Positions 10,742 through 22,288 of a stretch of DNA of 64,000 nucleotides are shown in pieces. The notes beneath the pieces are model-generated. The model had not been told where the DNA came from. It did no database searches and worked only from the letters and a program-made list of their open reading frames with translations. The stretch is from positions 1,650,735 to 1,714,734 of the forward strand of contig LODT01000028.1 of NCBI GenBank assembly GCA_001606155.1, read 5' to 3'. Made by a program: the position numbers and the translations under genes. The stretch is from Tieghemostelium lacteum (lineage: Eukaryota > Evosea > Eumycetozoa > Dictyosteliales > Raperosteliaceae). Position 1 is the stretch's first letter. Each line of letters starts with the position of its first letter.

Positions 10742-13700
10742 TTAATATTTAATAAAATGATTTGTATTTATGGAATGAAATACACCTAAATTAAGTATAC
10801 GCACATCAGTGGTAAATGGTAATTTATAAATATAGTTGTAATTACATTGGGAGGGAATATTAATACTGTCATTAACTCCTTTAAATATTTTGAGTGACTT
10901 GATGCTCTGATTTCGGTTGGCAACTGATAAGATAGAATTAATGTATTCTGGTGTTGATAATATAAAATTAACTTTTTTAAGATTAGGTTTCATTAATAAC
11001 CTATTTTGAAGTATATGCTGAAAACCAAAAATAGTTAATGATTCCAATTTAATTTCTGGTGACATTATAAAGTCTATAACCTCTCTATACAATCGACATA
11101 CACCGTTAACTTTAATGGAAATGGATTGTAGGTTCAAGAATAGATTTGGTTTCAGTGGTTGACTAAAATCTTCTAAAATCAAATGAGTGCATGTTGAGAT
11201 GAGACTAACGATTCTATCGCGATTTGGAAGTCTACTCCTCTCATAGTTATCTGTAAATGTTAATGCGATTTGATATTTGAATGTTGTGGGGTGTGATTTT
11301 TGGTGGTTTATGATATGATCAATGATAGATTGTATTGATTCAATGCATTCAGTGATATAGGTATCTGGATATCCAAAATAGAGTTTATCCAATGTAGAGG
11401 TGTTGTTTAAAATCAATTTTTTAAAAATTGCACCAATCTGTGATATTCTGTTGAAATTGAGTTCAATGATGAATGAAAATTTAACTGATTGAAGTTTAAA
11501 ACAATGATTCATCATTTGTAAGATACAACTGAGTGACATATCATTTCTGATTTCAATATCTAAATGTGTGAGATTAGACATTTCTCTGTTAACTAAATAT
11601 ATCATTGGTTTATGGATTGTCAGTGATGATAGTTGATAGAATATATCTTCAACATCTTGATAATGGAATCTTTCAAGATCTTTATAGTTGAGATGATAAC
11701 ATCCGAATGACATGAATGACCATTTTCTTCGAGATAGTTGGTATTTATCTGGTAGTTTCTGTTTTAGTTGTATTTTATAGTGTTGAAATGTGAGACAAAC
11801 ACTTTTAAAGAACAATTTAGATACCAATGAAAGTGAGAGAATATCTGATGGTTTGGTTGATTTATCACGAGTGATAAATTCAACAAATTTTTGAATGATG
11901 AGATTCTGAATGTATGGTGTTTGATTGTTGAGATTTTGTTCAATTTTGTTGTGATTAAAGGTGAAACCAGTCAGAGTGAAATCATTGAGATATTCTAAAA
12001 CCAGAATATCATTTTCTTTGATGTATTGTAAAATTCTCTTTTTAGAGACAATACTAAATGATTTAAATTGTTTCAAGAGGTTATCTTGAAGTGATGAATC
12101 TAGTGAGATTAAGGGTTTGAAATACATGAGTATCATGTTAATGGAGTGCATTGAAAGATCAACTAAATTCAATTTGTTGATGATACCACTGACAAGTTGA
12201 TTGTGAATTCTGATGATATCTTGTTGAGGAATATCAATGTGGTTGCTTTTGTTGTTGAATATCAGTTGATGAACTGAATCAAATACTTTGAGAGGATAAA
12301 TTTCCTTATTATATGCTATTGCATTGGTATCAACTGTTATATAATCAACAGATAAAAAAGATTCCACAAATCTTTCATATCCATTTGAGATATCCAGTAG
12401 ATTTCTCAATAGTTTGAATGTCATCAAGGTTTGTATATATGAATGGACAATAAAGTTTGGTACAGTTTGGAAATATCTATTCATTAGTTTGGTTATTTGT
12501 GTATCCAAGTTGACGAATCTACTCATTCCATCTAGAATACCCAAAATTCTGAATTTTTGATTCTTATTGGTGGATTTAAATTCCATATCAATCATTGAAT
12601 CTAAAATCTCTTGAATGAATTTTTCACCAATCTGATCCAAATCAATGAAATGTTTGAAAATCTCAATGAATTGGTCAGAGTCATTCAAGAGTTCTTTGCT
12701 TTGTTTGAAGAGATAGTTAATCTCTTTGATATCAGTTAGATATGGGTATATAACATCAAACTTAACCATTGAACTTTTGTTATCACTTTCAAGAGTCTTA
12801 ATGAATAATAGAATGGTTCTTTCAAACAGTTGTTTGGCTTCTTTTGGGTTCTTTTGTTTGATGATACTATAGAATCTCAAAATTGGATCAAAGAAAGATT
12901 CATCTCTAACCAACCATTTCTTGTTACTGTTTATAGCACCAATAAATTGAGGTATCATCTTGGTATATTCTGAAACCTTTTCATATTCCATGAAAAACTC
13001 CAACAAATAACAGAAATCCTCTGGTGACCTTGACCCAACTTTTTTTATATCATCATAAAGTTTGGTGAAGTTTTTGTTGGTTTTAATGGAGTGAATAATA
13101 GATGGTTTCAGAAGTAGTTTGTTGAGATAAACAATGAAGTTACATGGTTTGTTGGTAAAATTAGTGACAATGCCTTTGAAATTGGAAATTGTATATTCAG
13201 GGTTCGATGCTAAAAGAGTGGTGTAGAATTCATAGAGTGTGGGGTGCTGTGAATTTTGATCTTTGTTCATAATTTTACAATTATTTGAGAGATATTTAAT
13301 GAGATTGTTAAAGTGTTTTGGTTGAACGATACCATAACGTTCAATGTAGAGTCCCCAAACACTCAAAAAATAAACATAGTTATTTATCGTACTATCAATA
13401 GCATCCCAAAAGTAATTGTATAGATCTTGTAAATGATCTCTGATGAAGATACTTTCTATCATGTATTCAGCAAATGTGAAGAGAGTATTATTATTTCTCT
13501 GTTCTATAGGTTTAGATTTCCAATTCGAATAGAAATTCAGAGATTCTTTTTCAATGATTTCAATTCCATAGTAGTGAATCAAATAGTGTAGGTAGTTGGG
13601 TTGTTGAGACCGTTCCCTATTGTTGAAGCTTCTGGCAAAAGATTCATTCGTTTCATTTCTTGGCATGACATAGGTAAATACACCATCCCTCGAGTAGTAT

Positions 13701-14529
13701 GGTAATCTTGAAGATGCACTATATTGGTATATAAATGGAATCAATTGAATATAGTCATCTTTGAGTTCAAGAATATCCTCTTTTGTTAGATTCTGAAATG
13801 TCAGAATACAAAGATAGAATAACAAATTTTCTGAAAAACTTGAAATATTTTGTAAAACATGTTTTTCACCTTTTAAAAACACCTGTATTACCTCTTTGAT
13901 GGTTTGAAGAGAGAATTTCTTTTTTCTAATCAATTCATCTCTATTTATAAAATTCTTTTCTACTTCTTGTCTATTTATACTTGATCCATCTGGGAAATAT
14001 ATTTGATAGACGAATGTGAATGCCATTATATACCAATTGTGTGTAACTTTTGCATACTCTGATGCCTATATAATTAATATGATTAATAAGTGAATATTGA
14101 TGAGGTTTTATGTTTAATTGAACTTACATCTAGAAATAAAGATAATGATAGTGAGCACTCATTTAAATTTTCTTGATAAAGGCTAATATTTAAGGTTGGT
14201 TTAAGAAATAGAGACCTAATGATTGTTGAGTCTTTTGATTCCAATAATTTACGATAAATTGATTTCCTGTAGAGTGTTATCATATCGTTGTAATAATCTA
14301 ATAGCATAACTGTTTTATAGTGTTGTTCGTTGTGGCAATTTGGCTGATATTCATCAAACCACTTTAAGAGTTTCGACATAAACATATAGTCATGTCTCAC
14401 TATATCAACTATAGTTGAAAAACTATCCCTTTCACTCTGTGTCAAGGTATCTTTAATTTTCTCTATAAATTCATTAACTTTTTCTGAGTAAATAATAATA
14501 TCAGGAGGGGGTGGTGATTGTGAGTTCAT
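10742..14529 (-). CDS. F-box-like/leucine-rich paralogue B
   Basis: Two exons, 14529..14128 and 14065..10742, with a 62-nt intron (GTAAGT...ATAG, phase 0) at exactly the position used in copies A and C; 1241 residues. Architecture as in copy A: helical N-terminal part, degenerate F-box-like 'LSLVSKLFFKSV', leucine-rich C-terminus ending 'SINTNHFIKY'. Differences from A and C gather in two places: a linker near 'VDYITVDTNAIAY', where B lacks the Glu-Glu-Asp segment, and the C-terminal third, where loops differ in length by whole codons while framework segments such as 'LKPNLFLNLQSI' stay fixed. All three copies are open over their whole length, which suggests selection to keep them. Function in the cell is unknown. 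Confidence 0.8.
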
Positions 14530-14570
14530 TAAAAAATATTTAGTTTAAAAATAAATATTATTTTATGCTT

Positions 14571-14663
14571 TTGGAAATTGAAACTCTTTGTTTTTCACCA
14601 CCTTATAAACGTAATCCTCTTTCACCAACAAATGTTGAGAAACCATCTAGACTTGATTCAATT
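14571..14663 (-). pseudogene. Relic of an ABC-transporter ATPase domain
   Basis: About 93 nt between F-box copies B and C match ABC copy 1 at about 4238..4330 and the equivalent part of ABC copy 2, with about seven mismatches (roughly 92% identity by eye). The matched part encodes the LSGGEKQR signature and the residues just before it. The serine of the signature is replaced by a stop and the rest of the gene is missing, so this is a leftover of a third ABC copy. It starts only ~42 nt upstream of the copy B start codon, marking a rearrangement breakpoint. Confidence 0.85.
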
Positions 14664-14734
14664 ATTTCAGTATTATATAATATTATATTACTGTAATCTT
14701 TTTTTTCAAAATAGATTTAATTCAGTTTTGAAGA

Positions 14735-14815
14735 ATAGTTTTAAGGTAACTAGTTGGAAGTTAGACCAATTTTACTGAATTTGGATATATTCAGGTTTTA
14801 ATTGTAGTTTTATAT
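14735..14815 (-). pseudogene. Weaker F-box family relic (relic 2)
   Basis: This stretch shares 'caattttactgaa' and 'ttcaggtttt', in the same order and spacing within a few bases, with relic 1 (6291-6335). Upstream 'tagttttaaggtaa' parallels 'tagtgtttgaggtaa' of relic 1. It resembles relic 1 more than the live copies, so both relics may come from one older copy. Homology is visible over only ~80 nt and is tentative. The remaining DNA up to 15098 is AT-rich without other recognisable content. Confidence 0.45.
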
Positions 14816-15098
14816 TGCAAAATAAAGGGATATTAATATATATATGCTATTATTCTGTAACTATTACTTCAATACTTTATAGGGTTTATTTAATATTTTT
14901 ATTTTTTAAAACATTTTAATTTCTGAGTGTGTTGAATTTGTTACAACGGGTGTTAGTTGACACCATACTATCATATAATATGTAGAATAACTATTATTAC
15001 TTCACATCATAGTTACACCCATCCTAAATACTTGTTTATAAATATAAAAGCATAATTTTAAAAAAACATGTTCAAAAATATATAAAAATATTTATTGA

Positions 15099-18000
15099 TC
15101 AATATTTAATAAAATGATTTGTATTTATGGAATGAAATTCACCTAAATTCAGTTGTTTCACATCAGTGGTATATGGTAATTTATAAATTTGGCCGGGAAT
15201 ATTAGAACTGTATCTATCCCCGTTAAATAATTTGAGTGACTTGATGCTCTGGTTTTGGTTGACAAGTGATATGATAGAATTAATGTATTGTTCTGGTAGT
15301 TCTGATGGTAATATAAAATTAACTTTTTTAAGATTAGGTTTTTTTAATAGCTCCATTTCTTTAAATGTATGATGTGTTTTAGGACCTAAAATAGTTAATG
15401 ATTCCAATTTAATTTCTGGTGACATTATAAAATCTAGAACCTCTCTATAAAATTGATATATTTTGTCAACTTGGATGAAAATGGATTGTAGGTTCAAGAA
15501 TAGATTTGGTTTCAGTTGACCTTCGATTTTATTAAAATTTTCTAAAATCAAATGAGTGCATGTTGAGATGAGACTAACTATTCTATCGAGATTTGGAATA
15601 CTATCCCTATCATAGGTATCTTTAAATGTTAATGCGATTTGATATTTGAATGTTGTGGGGTGTGATATTTGGTAGTCTATGATATGATCAATGATAGATT
15701 GTATTGATTCAATGCATTCAGTAATATTGGTAGCTGGATATCCAAAATAGAGTTTATCCAATGTAGAGGTGTTGTTTAAAATCAATTTTTTAAAAATTGC
15801 ATCAATCTGTAATATTCTTTTGGAATTGAGTTGATTGATGAATGAAAATTTAACCGATTGAAGTTTAAAACAATGATTCATCATTTGTAAGATACAACTG
15901 AGTGACATATCATTTCTGATTTCAATATCTAAATGTGTGAGATTAGACATTTCTCTGTTAACTAAATATATCATTGGTTTATGGATTGTCAGTGATGATA
16001 GTTGATAGAATATATCTTCAACATCTTGATAATGGAATCTTTCAAGATCTTTATAGTTGAGATGATAACATCCTAATGACATGAATGACCATTTTCTTCG
16101 AGATAGTTGGTATTTATCTGGTAGTTTCTGTTTTAGTTGTATTTTATATTGTTGAAATGTGAGACAAACACTTTTAAAGAACAATTTAGACACCAATGAA
16201 AGTGAGAGAATATCTGATGGTTTGGTTGATTTATCACGAGTGATAAATTCAACAAATTTTTGAATGATGAGATTCTGAATGTATGGTGTTTGATTGTTGA
16301 GATTTTGTTCAATTTTGTTGTGATTAAAGGTTAAACCAGTCAAAGTGAAATCATTGAGATATTCTAAAACCAGAATATCATTTTCTTTGATGTATTGTAA
16401 AATTCTTTTTTTAGAGACAACATCAAATGATTTGAATTGTTTCAAGAGGTTATCTTGAAGTGATGAATCTAGTGAGATTAAGGGTTTGAAATACATGAGT
16501 ATCATGTTAATGGAGTGCATTGAAAGATCAACTAAATTCAATTTGTTGATGATACCACTGACAAGTTGATTGTGAATTCTGATGATATCTTGTTGAGGAA
16601 TATCAATGTGGTTGCTTTTGTTGTTGAATATCAGTTGATGAACTGAATCAAATACTTTGAGATCTTCCTCAAAAAAGAGGTTTATCGTTTTATATGGATT
16701 TTTATTGGTATCAACTGTTGTATAATCAACAGATAAAAAAGATTCCACAAATCTTTCATATCCATTTGAGATATCCAGTAGATTTCTCAATAGTTTGAAT
16801 GTCATCTGACATATCATGGATTGTGTATATAAATGGAAATTTAAGTTTGGTACAGTTTGGAAATATCTATTCATTAGTTTGGTTATTTGTGTATCCAAGT
16901 TGACGAATCTACTCATTCCATCTAGAATACCCAAAATTCTGAATTTTTGATTCTTATTGGTGGATTTAAATTCCATATCAATCATTGAATCTAAAATCTC
17001 TTGAATGAATTTTTCACCAATCTGATCCAAATCAATGAAATGTTTGAAAATCTCAATGAATTGGTCAGAGTCATTCAAGAGTTCTTTGCTTTGTTTGAAG
17101 AGATAGTTAATCTCTTTGATATCTGATAGATATGGGTATATAACATCAAACTTAACCATTGAGCTTTTGTTATCACTTTCAAGAGTCTTAATGAATGATC
17201 GAATGGTTTTTTCAAACAGTTGTTTGGCTTCTTTTGGATTCTTTTGCTTGATGATACTATAGAATCTCAAAATTGGATCAAAGAAAGATTCATCTCTAAC
17301 CAACCATTTCTTGTTACTGTTTATAGCACCAATAAATTGAGGTATCATCTTGGTATATTCTGAAACCTTTTCATATTCCATGAAAAACTCCAACAAATAA
17401 CAGAAATCCTCTGGTGACCTTGACCCAACTCTTTTTATAACATTGTAAAGTTTAGTGAAGTTTTTATTGGTTTTAATGGAGTGAATAATAGATGGTTTCA
17501 GCAGTAGTTGGTTGAGATAAATAATGAAGTTACATGGTTTGTTGGTAAAATTAGTGACAATGCCTTTGAAATTGGAAATTGTGTATCCAGGTTTTGATGC
17601 TAAAAGAGTGGTGTAGAATTCATAGAGTGTGGGGTGCTGTGAATTTTGGTCTTTGTTCTTAATTTTACAATTTTTAGAGAGATATTTAATGAGATTGTTA
17701 AAGTGTTTTGGTTGAACAAAACCATAACGTTCAATGTAGAGTCCCCAAACACTCAGAAAATAAACATAGTTATTTTTCGAACTATCAATAGCATCCCAGA
17801 AGTAATCGTATAGATCTTGTAAATGATCTCTGATGAAGATACTTTCTATCATGTATTCAGCAAATGTGAAGAGAGTAGTATTGTATCTCTGTTGTTTAGG
17901 TTTAGATTTCCAATTCGAATAGAAATTCAGAGATTCTTTTTCAATGATTTCAATTCCATAGTAGTGAATCAAATAGTGTAGGTAGTTGGGTTGTTGAGAC

Positions 18001-18919
18001 CGTTCCCTATTGTTGAAGCTTCTGGCAAAAGATTCATGGGTTTGATTTCTTGGTATTCTATAGGTAAATACACCATCCCTCGAGTAGTATGGTAATCTTG
18101 AAGATGCACTGTGTTGGTATATAAATGGAATCAATTGAATATAGTCATCTTTGAGTTCAAGAATATCCTCTTTTGTTAGATTCTGAAATGTCAGAATACA
18201 GAGATAGAATAACAAATTTTCTGAATTGTGACTAATACCACGAATAACATGTTTTTCACCTTTTAAAAACACCTGTATTACCTCTTTGATGGTTTGAAGA
18301 GAGAATTTCTCTTTTCTAATCAATTCATCTCTATTTATAAAATTCTTTTCTACTTCTTGTCTATTTACACTTGATCCATCTGGGAAATATATTTGATTGA
18401 TGAATGCGCATGCCATAAAATACCAATTGTGAGTAACATCTTCATATTCTGATATCTATATAATCAATATGATTAATAAGTGAATATTGATGAGGTTTTA
18501 TGTTTAATTGAACTTACATCTAGAAATAAAGATAATGGTAGTGAGCATTCATTTAAATTTTGTTGTAGGTTATAATGTAAAGTTGTTGGTTTATGTAATA
18601 GAGTGTTAATGATTGTTGGGTCTTTTGATTCCAATAATTTACGATAAATTGATTTCCTGTAGAGTGTTGTCATATCGTTGTAATAATCTAATAGCATAAC
18701 TGTTTTATAGTGTTGTTCGTTGTGGCAATTTGGTTGATATTCATCAAACCACTTCAAGAATTTCGACATAAACATATAGTCATGTCTCACCATATCAACA
18801 ATAGTTGAAAAAATATCCCTTTCACTCTGTGTCAAGGGATCTTTAATTCTCTCTATAAATTCATTAACTTCTTCTGAGTAAATAATAATATCATCAGGAG
18901 GGGGTAATTGTGAGTTCAT
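15099..18919 (-). CDS. F-box-like/leucine-rich paralogue C
   Basis: Two exons, 18919..18518 and 18455..15099, with a 62-nt intron (GTAAGT...ATAG, phase 0); 1252 residues, the longest of the three. Exon 2 opens with Ile ('ISEYEDVTHNWYF') where A and B have Ala. The domain order matches A and B. C carries its own small insertions in the leucine-rich part, for example 'NFNKIEGQLKPN' and 'PSELPEQYINSI', each a whole number of codons. Its upstream region is shared with copy A. It is followed on the upstream side by ABC copy 2, about 200 nt away, in the same orientation. Function unknown beyond the family inference given for copy A. Confidence 0.8.
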
Positions 18920-19116
18920 TAAAAAATATTTAGCAAAAATAAATATTATTTTATATATTTTATTATAATATATATTTAGTAAATGTTATTAATATTATTT
19001 TTTTATGTATTGGATAGCTATTAATGGGATGATAATTTTGTTTTATTTTATTTTATGTAAAAAAAAATTTGGTTAATATGTGTTAATTAAAATTCTTAGA
19101 ATTTGTAAAGAAATAT

Positions 19117-21093
19117 TTATTCATCATCTTCTTCTTTGTTTATGTTATCTGGTGAATTAAGTTGTTGGTTCCAGAGATTTGCATATTCGCCTTGAATTGA
19201 TAAAAGTTGATTGTGAGTTCCTCTTTCTGCAATGATTCCATTTTTCAAAACTAGAATTTCATCACAGTGAATGATCGTTGATAATCTATGTGCAATAATG
19301 AGTGTGGTTCTTCCTTTGGAGACTTCATTGAGTGATTGTTGAATTTTCTTTTCAGTTAGACTGTCTAGAGCGCTAGTGGCTTCATCAAGAATCAAAATTG
19401 GTGGATTCTTTAATAAAGTTCTGGCAATTGCAACTCTTTGTTTTTCACCACCTGATAAACGTAATCCTCTTTCACCAACAAGTGTTAAGAAACCATCTGG
19501 ACTTGATTCAATGAATGGAAGAATCTGAGCTCTTCTTGCAGCATCAATCAACTCTTCATCAGTTGCTTCACGTTTTCCAAATCCAATGTTATAAGCAATG
19601 GTATCATTGAAAAGAACTGTATCTTGAGGTACGACACCAATTGCTTGTCTGAGACTTAGTTGTGTTATATTTTTAATATTCTGATTTTCGACTAAAACCT
19701 CACCATCATCTACATCGTAGAATCTGCAGAGTAATCTGAACACTGTTGATTTTCCAGCACCTGTTGGTCCGACCAATGCAACACTCTTTCCAGGTTCAAC
19801 TCTAAATGATACACCATCAAGAATCTTTACAGTTGCTGTCTCAGTCTTATATGAAAAGGATACGTTATTAAAATGAATGGAAGGTAGGATTGTATCTCCA
19901 TTGGAATCTGATAAATCTAAATCTTGAGCATCAGGTATATCTGAAATCTCAGGTTTCAAGTTCAACAAATCTACTAGATTCTCCATATCTGTAAACTGTT
20001 TCATTATCATTCTATAGCTTGACCCTATCCATTGTAAAGGTTCAAAAACCTGCATTATCAAAGTATTGATTGCAACTAGGTCACCTATAGAGAACTGATT
20101 ATTTCCTGTAGCTTTCCAAGTTGCAAAAGTCAGTGCAACTACAGTTCCAACAGCTGCAATAGAAGCCTGTCCCATACTAGCTAGTATATAAGTCCATTTA
20201 GCCTTCATGTTAGTACTGTAGTAGTCCAGTAATGCAATATCATATCTATGTCTTTCAAAAGACTCTGCAGTGAAATATTTCAAAGTTTCAAAATTTGTGA
20301 AACTATCCGATCGAATATCAGTAGATTGACCTTCTTTGTAATTTGCTATTCTTCTAAATTGATTTCTCCACTCTGTTATCATAAATGTAAAAACACTATA
20401 CACCAAAACTGAAAACACATTTATACATGCAAATGTGTATCCATAAGAACACCAAAGAAACACAGTAACCATTATAATCTCTATAAAAGTTGGAAGTGTA
20501 TCAAACAGTATGACATGCATAAGATCGACCACTGCATAACTCCCTTTTTCAGTAGTCTTTAATAAACTACCAGATTTCTTACTGAGATGGTAACTTAACC
20601 CTAGTGAATGTACCTTATCAAATGTCTCCAAATTCACATTTCTCAAAGCATTGTCTGTAACAGGTTGATACACAATATCTCTAAAGTCCCATATATTCTT
20701 TTGAACCAGTACTAATACACCATAACACAGTAACCACTGCCAAGGCATTGAATTTGGTAATTGGTCTATGATGTTCTTATAAATCACAGGTACTAATAAA
20801 TTTAACAATTTCCATAGAAATACTGAGGAAATAGATAAAATAACTCTGATTTTAATAGAATTACTGTTCTTTGACCACAAGTACGGAAAAAGTGTCCTCC
20901 ACAGAGACGTTATCATTTCCCAACTAGGTCTCTTTAAATGTAACTCCTCTTTTTTTGTTAATGTTTTTGCACTACTGCTAAAAAGTGCTAATGGTGTAGT
21001 GCTACCATATACATTTCCTTTAATACTATTTATTTGTGATTCTTTTATTTGTTTTTTTGAATCGGGTAAAATAACCCTTTGTTTTACTTCCAT
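19117..21093 (-). CDS. ABC half-transporter, ABCB6/HMT1-like (copy 2, intronless)
   Basis: A single open frame of 658 residues starting at ATG 21093. It has a six-helix membrane domain with the group signature 'FMITEWRNQFRR' and 'SFTNFETLKYFTAES', then a complete ATPase domain (Walker A GPTGAGKST, Q-loop 'VVPQDT', signature LSGGEKQR, Walker B ILILDEATSA, H-loop 'IIAHRL') and a short acidic tail ending EEDDE. It lacks the intron that splits 'VTE|WRTQ' in copy 1, at the homologous site. The membrane half differs from copy 1 at roughly half of its residues by eye, yet the ATPase half is essentially identical in protein and DNA. Probably an organellar or vacuolar exporter; the substrate cannot be read from sequence. 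Confidence 0.88.
   Translation of the reverse strand: MEVKQRVILPDSKKQIKESQINSIKGNVYGSTTPLALFSSSAKTLTKKEELHLKRPSWEMITSLWRTLFPYLWSKNSNSIKIRVILSISSVFLWKLLNLLVPVIYKNIIDQLPNSMPWQWLLCYGVLVLVQKNIWDFRDIVYQPVTDNALRNVNLETFDKVHSLGLSYHLSKKSGSLLKTTEKGSYAVVDLMHVILFDTLPTFIEIIMVTVFLWCSYGYTFACINVFSVLVYSVFTFMITEWRNQFRRIANYKEGQSTDIRSDSFTNFETLKYFTAESFERHRYDIALLDYYSTNMKAKWTYILASMGQASIAAVGTVVALTFATWKATGNNQFSIGDLVAINTLIMQVFEPLQWIGSSYRMIMKQFTDMENLVDLLNLKPEISDIPDAQDLDLSDSNGDTILPSIHFNNVSFSYKTETATVKILDGVSFRVEPGKSVALVGPTGAGKSTVFRLLCRFYDVDDGEVLVENQNIKNITQLSLRQAIGVVPQDTVLFNDTIAYNIGFGKREATDEELIDAARRAQILPFIESSPDGFLTLVGERGLRLSGGEKQRVAIARTLLKNPPILILDEATSALDSLTEKKIQQSLNEVSKGRTTLIIAHRLSTIIHCDEILVLKNGIIAERGTHNQLLSIQGEYANLWNQQLNSPDNINKEEDDE
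19164..19873. repeat. Near-identical ABC nucleotide-binding block (member 2 of a pair)
   Basis: Partner of 3981..4690. The differences I can see are isolated single bases, for example at the codons around 19633, 19689, 19741 and 19771; everything between about 19164 and 19630 looks identical to copy 1. Confidence 0.9.
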
Positions 21094-21374
21094 TTATATA
21101 TGTATATTCAAAGAAATGTTATCAAACTAGTCATTTAAATAGGAAGAAATTTAATTCACCCATTTTATAGGAATTTTATAAGTTTAAAAATAATAACTAA
21201 GCTAACTTGGGAAATAAAGAAAGTTGTAAATTATTTTAAAATAAGCAAAATCATTGATAGTTATAATTTTGAATACAAAAAAACTATACCATAATGATTA
21301 CTTTTTTGAAAAATGATTTTCATTTCGATTTATTCGTTTTTTTTAGAATTTAATCTACCCGTTTCGAAGAGGCT

Positions 21375-21431
21375 GGATGGTTCTCTATCAGTCTAAGCCT
21401 TCAAAAAATATTTGGGTACAAAGAACCATCC
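21375..21431. repeat. Perfect 10-bp inverted repeat (hairpin, 37-nt loop)
   Basis: GGATGGTTCT at 21375..21384 is exactly complementary to AGAACCATCC at 21422..21431. Half of the stem bases are G or C in an AT-rich gap, which makes chance less likely. The length (57 nt end to end) would suit a small structured RNA. The CCTTACAGCAA motif of dictyostelid class I RNAs is absent, so I do not assign it to that family. Confidence 0.5.
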
Positions 21432-21532
21432 TGAGAATTCTTTGATATCTGTTTTATTTGATGTTGATTTGTAGATGTGATGTACATACCCTTATCTCTT
21501 TATTATAAAATTAAAATGAAAAATCTGATATA

Positions 21533-21651
21533 GATAAACCCCTCCTTTGTCTTAATCTATTGATTACTTTTACCAGAGAGCTTATTACAATTGATCTGTT
21601 ATAACTAATCGATAATATTTGAATGTGATGGAATAAGGGAGGTGGTTTATC
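21533..21651. repeat. Imperfect inverted repeat, about 119 nt across
   Basis: 'gataaacccctcctt' (21533..21547) pairs with 'aagggaggtggtttatc' (21635..21651), allowing two single-base bulges. Another short AT-rich inverted pair lies near 21829-21890. The rest of 21094..22030 shows no coding pattern. Confidence 0.4.
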
Positions 21652-22030
21652 AAATTAAGTTAAAAGTAATGAATTCAAATTAAATAATCAAATCTTTTAC
21701 ATATTTACTCATTACTCTTTTTAACTGACATGCACTTGATCTATCAACCACCATTTTAAAAGAAATATTCACCACATTTGTGTTGTTTTTTCCAAATAAT
21801 TATAAAATAATAGGGGAAACAGGGTTAAGAATAATATCAAATTTGAAAAATGACAAATTTGGTATGGTTTGGATATTATTTCTATTAATACGTGATTCAT
21901 TTAGATTTGATACATTGGTAATAAGATCATAGAAAAGTTCCTCTTATTTAAACAATTCAAAAAATAGATATTTCAAGTCATTAAAAATATTAATTAAATA
22001 TTAAATACCCAAATAAATTATTAAAAAGAA

Positions 22031-22288
22031 ATGTTATATAGTAAGTTAGTTTAAGGATATATATCAAAAAGTCAAAATATTTATCTATTAAATTCTTAAA
22101 TAGAAAATCTTTCAAAACTATCTAAACCATTGGAGATCAACCAATCCCATTCATCTATTTCTAGTTCCAGTCAATCTCTTCAGATTGGACAAGGAGAAAA
22201 TAAACAAGCATTTTTCTGGTTACTATTTATCCCAATGGCTGGTATTTTTGCCAGAGGTGCTTTAGATCTTGCTACTGAATTAAATTAA
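22031..22288 (+). CDS. Small single-pass membrane protein (64 residues)
   Basis: A two-exon mini-gene: 22031..22040 (ATG plus seven bases), a 63-nt intron (GTAAGT...AATAG, phase 1) and 22104..22288. The protein begins MLYKNLSKLSKPLEINQ, has a Ser-rich middle, then a single hydrophobic segment 'AFFWLLFIPMAGIFARGALD' close to the C-terminus, ending ELN. There is no signal peptide, so a tail-anchored type of membrane protein of mitochondria or ER is possible; I do not recognise a family. Support comes from consistent phase, consensus splice signals, and GC content and codon choice that rise sharply above the flanking DNA in exon 2. An A-rich leader precedes the ATG, as usual in dictyostelids. 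Confidence 0.65.

Noticed and set aside
21375-21431. Dictyostelid class I small RNA
   Set aside because: The conserved CCTTACAGCAA-type motif is missing, so only a hairpin is reported.
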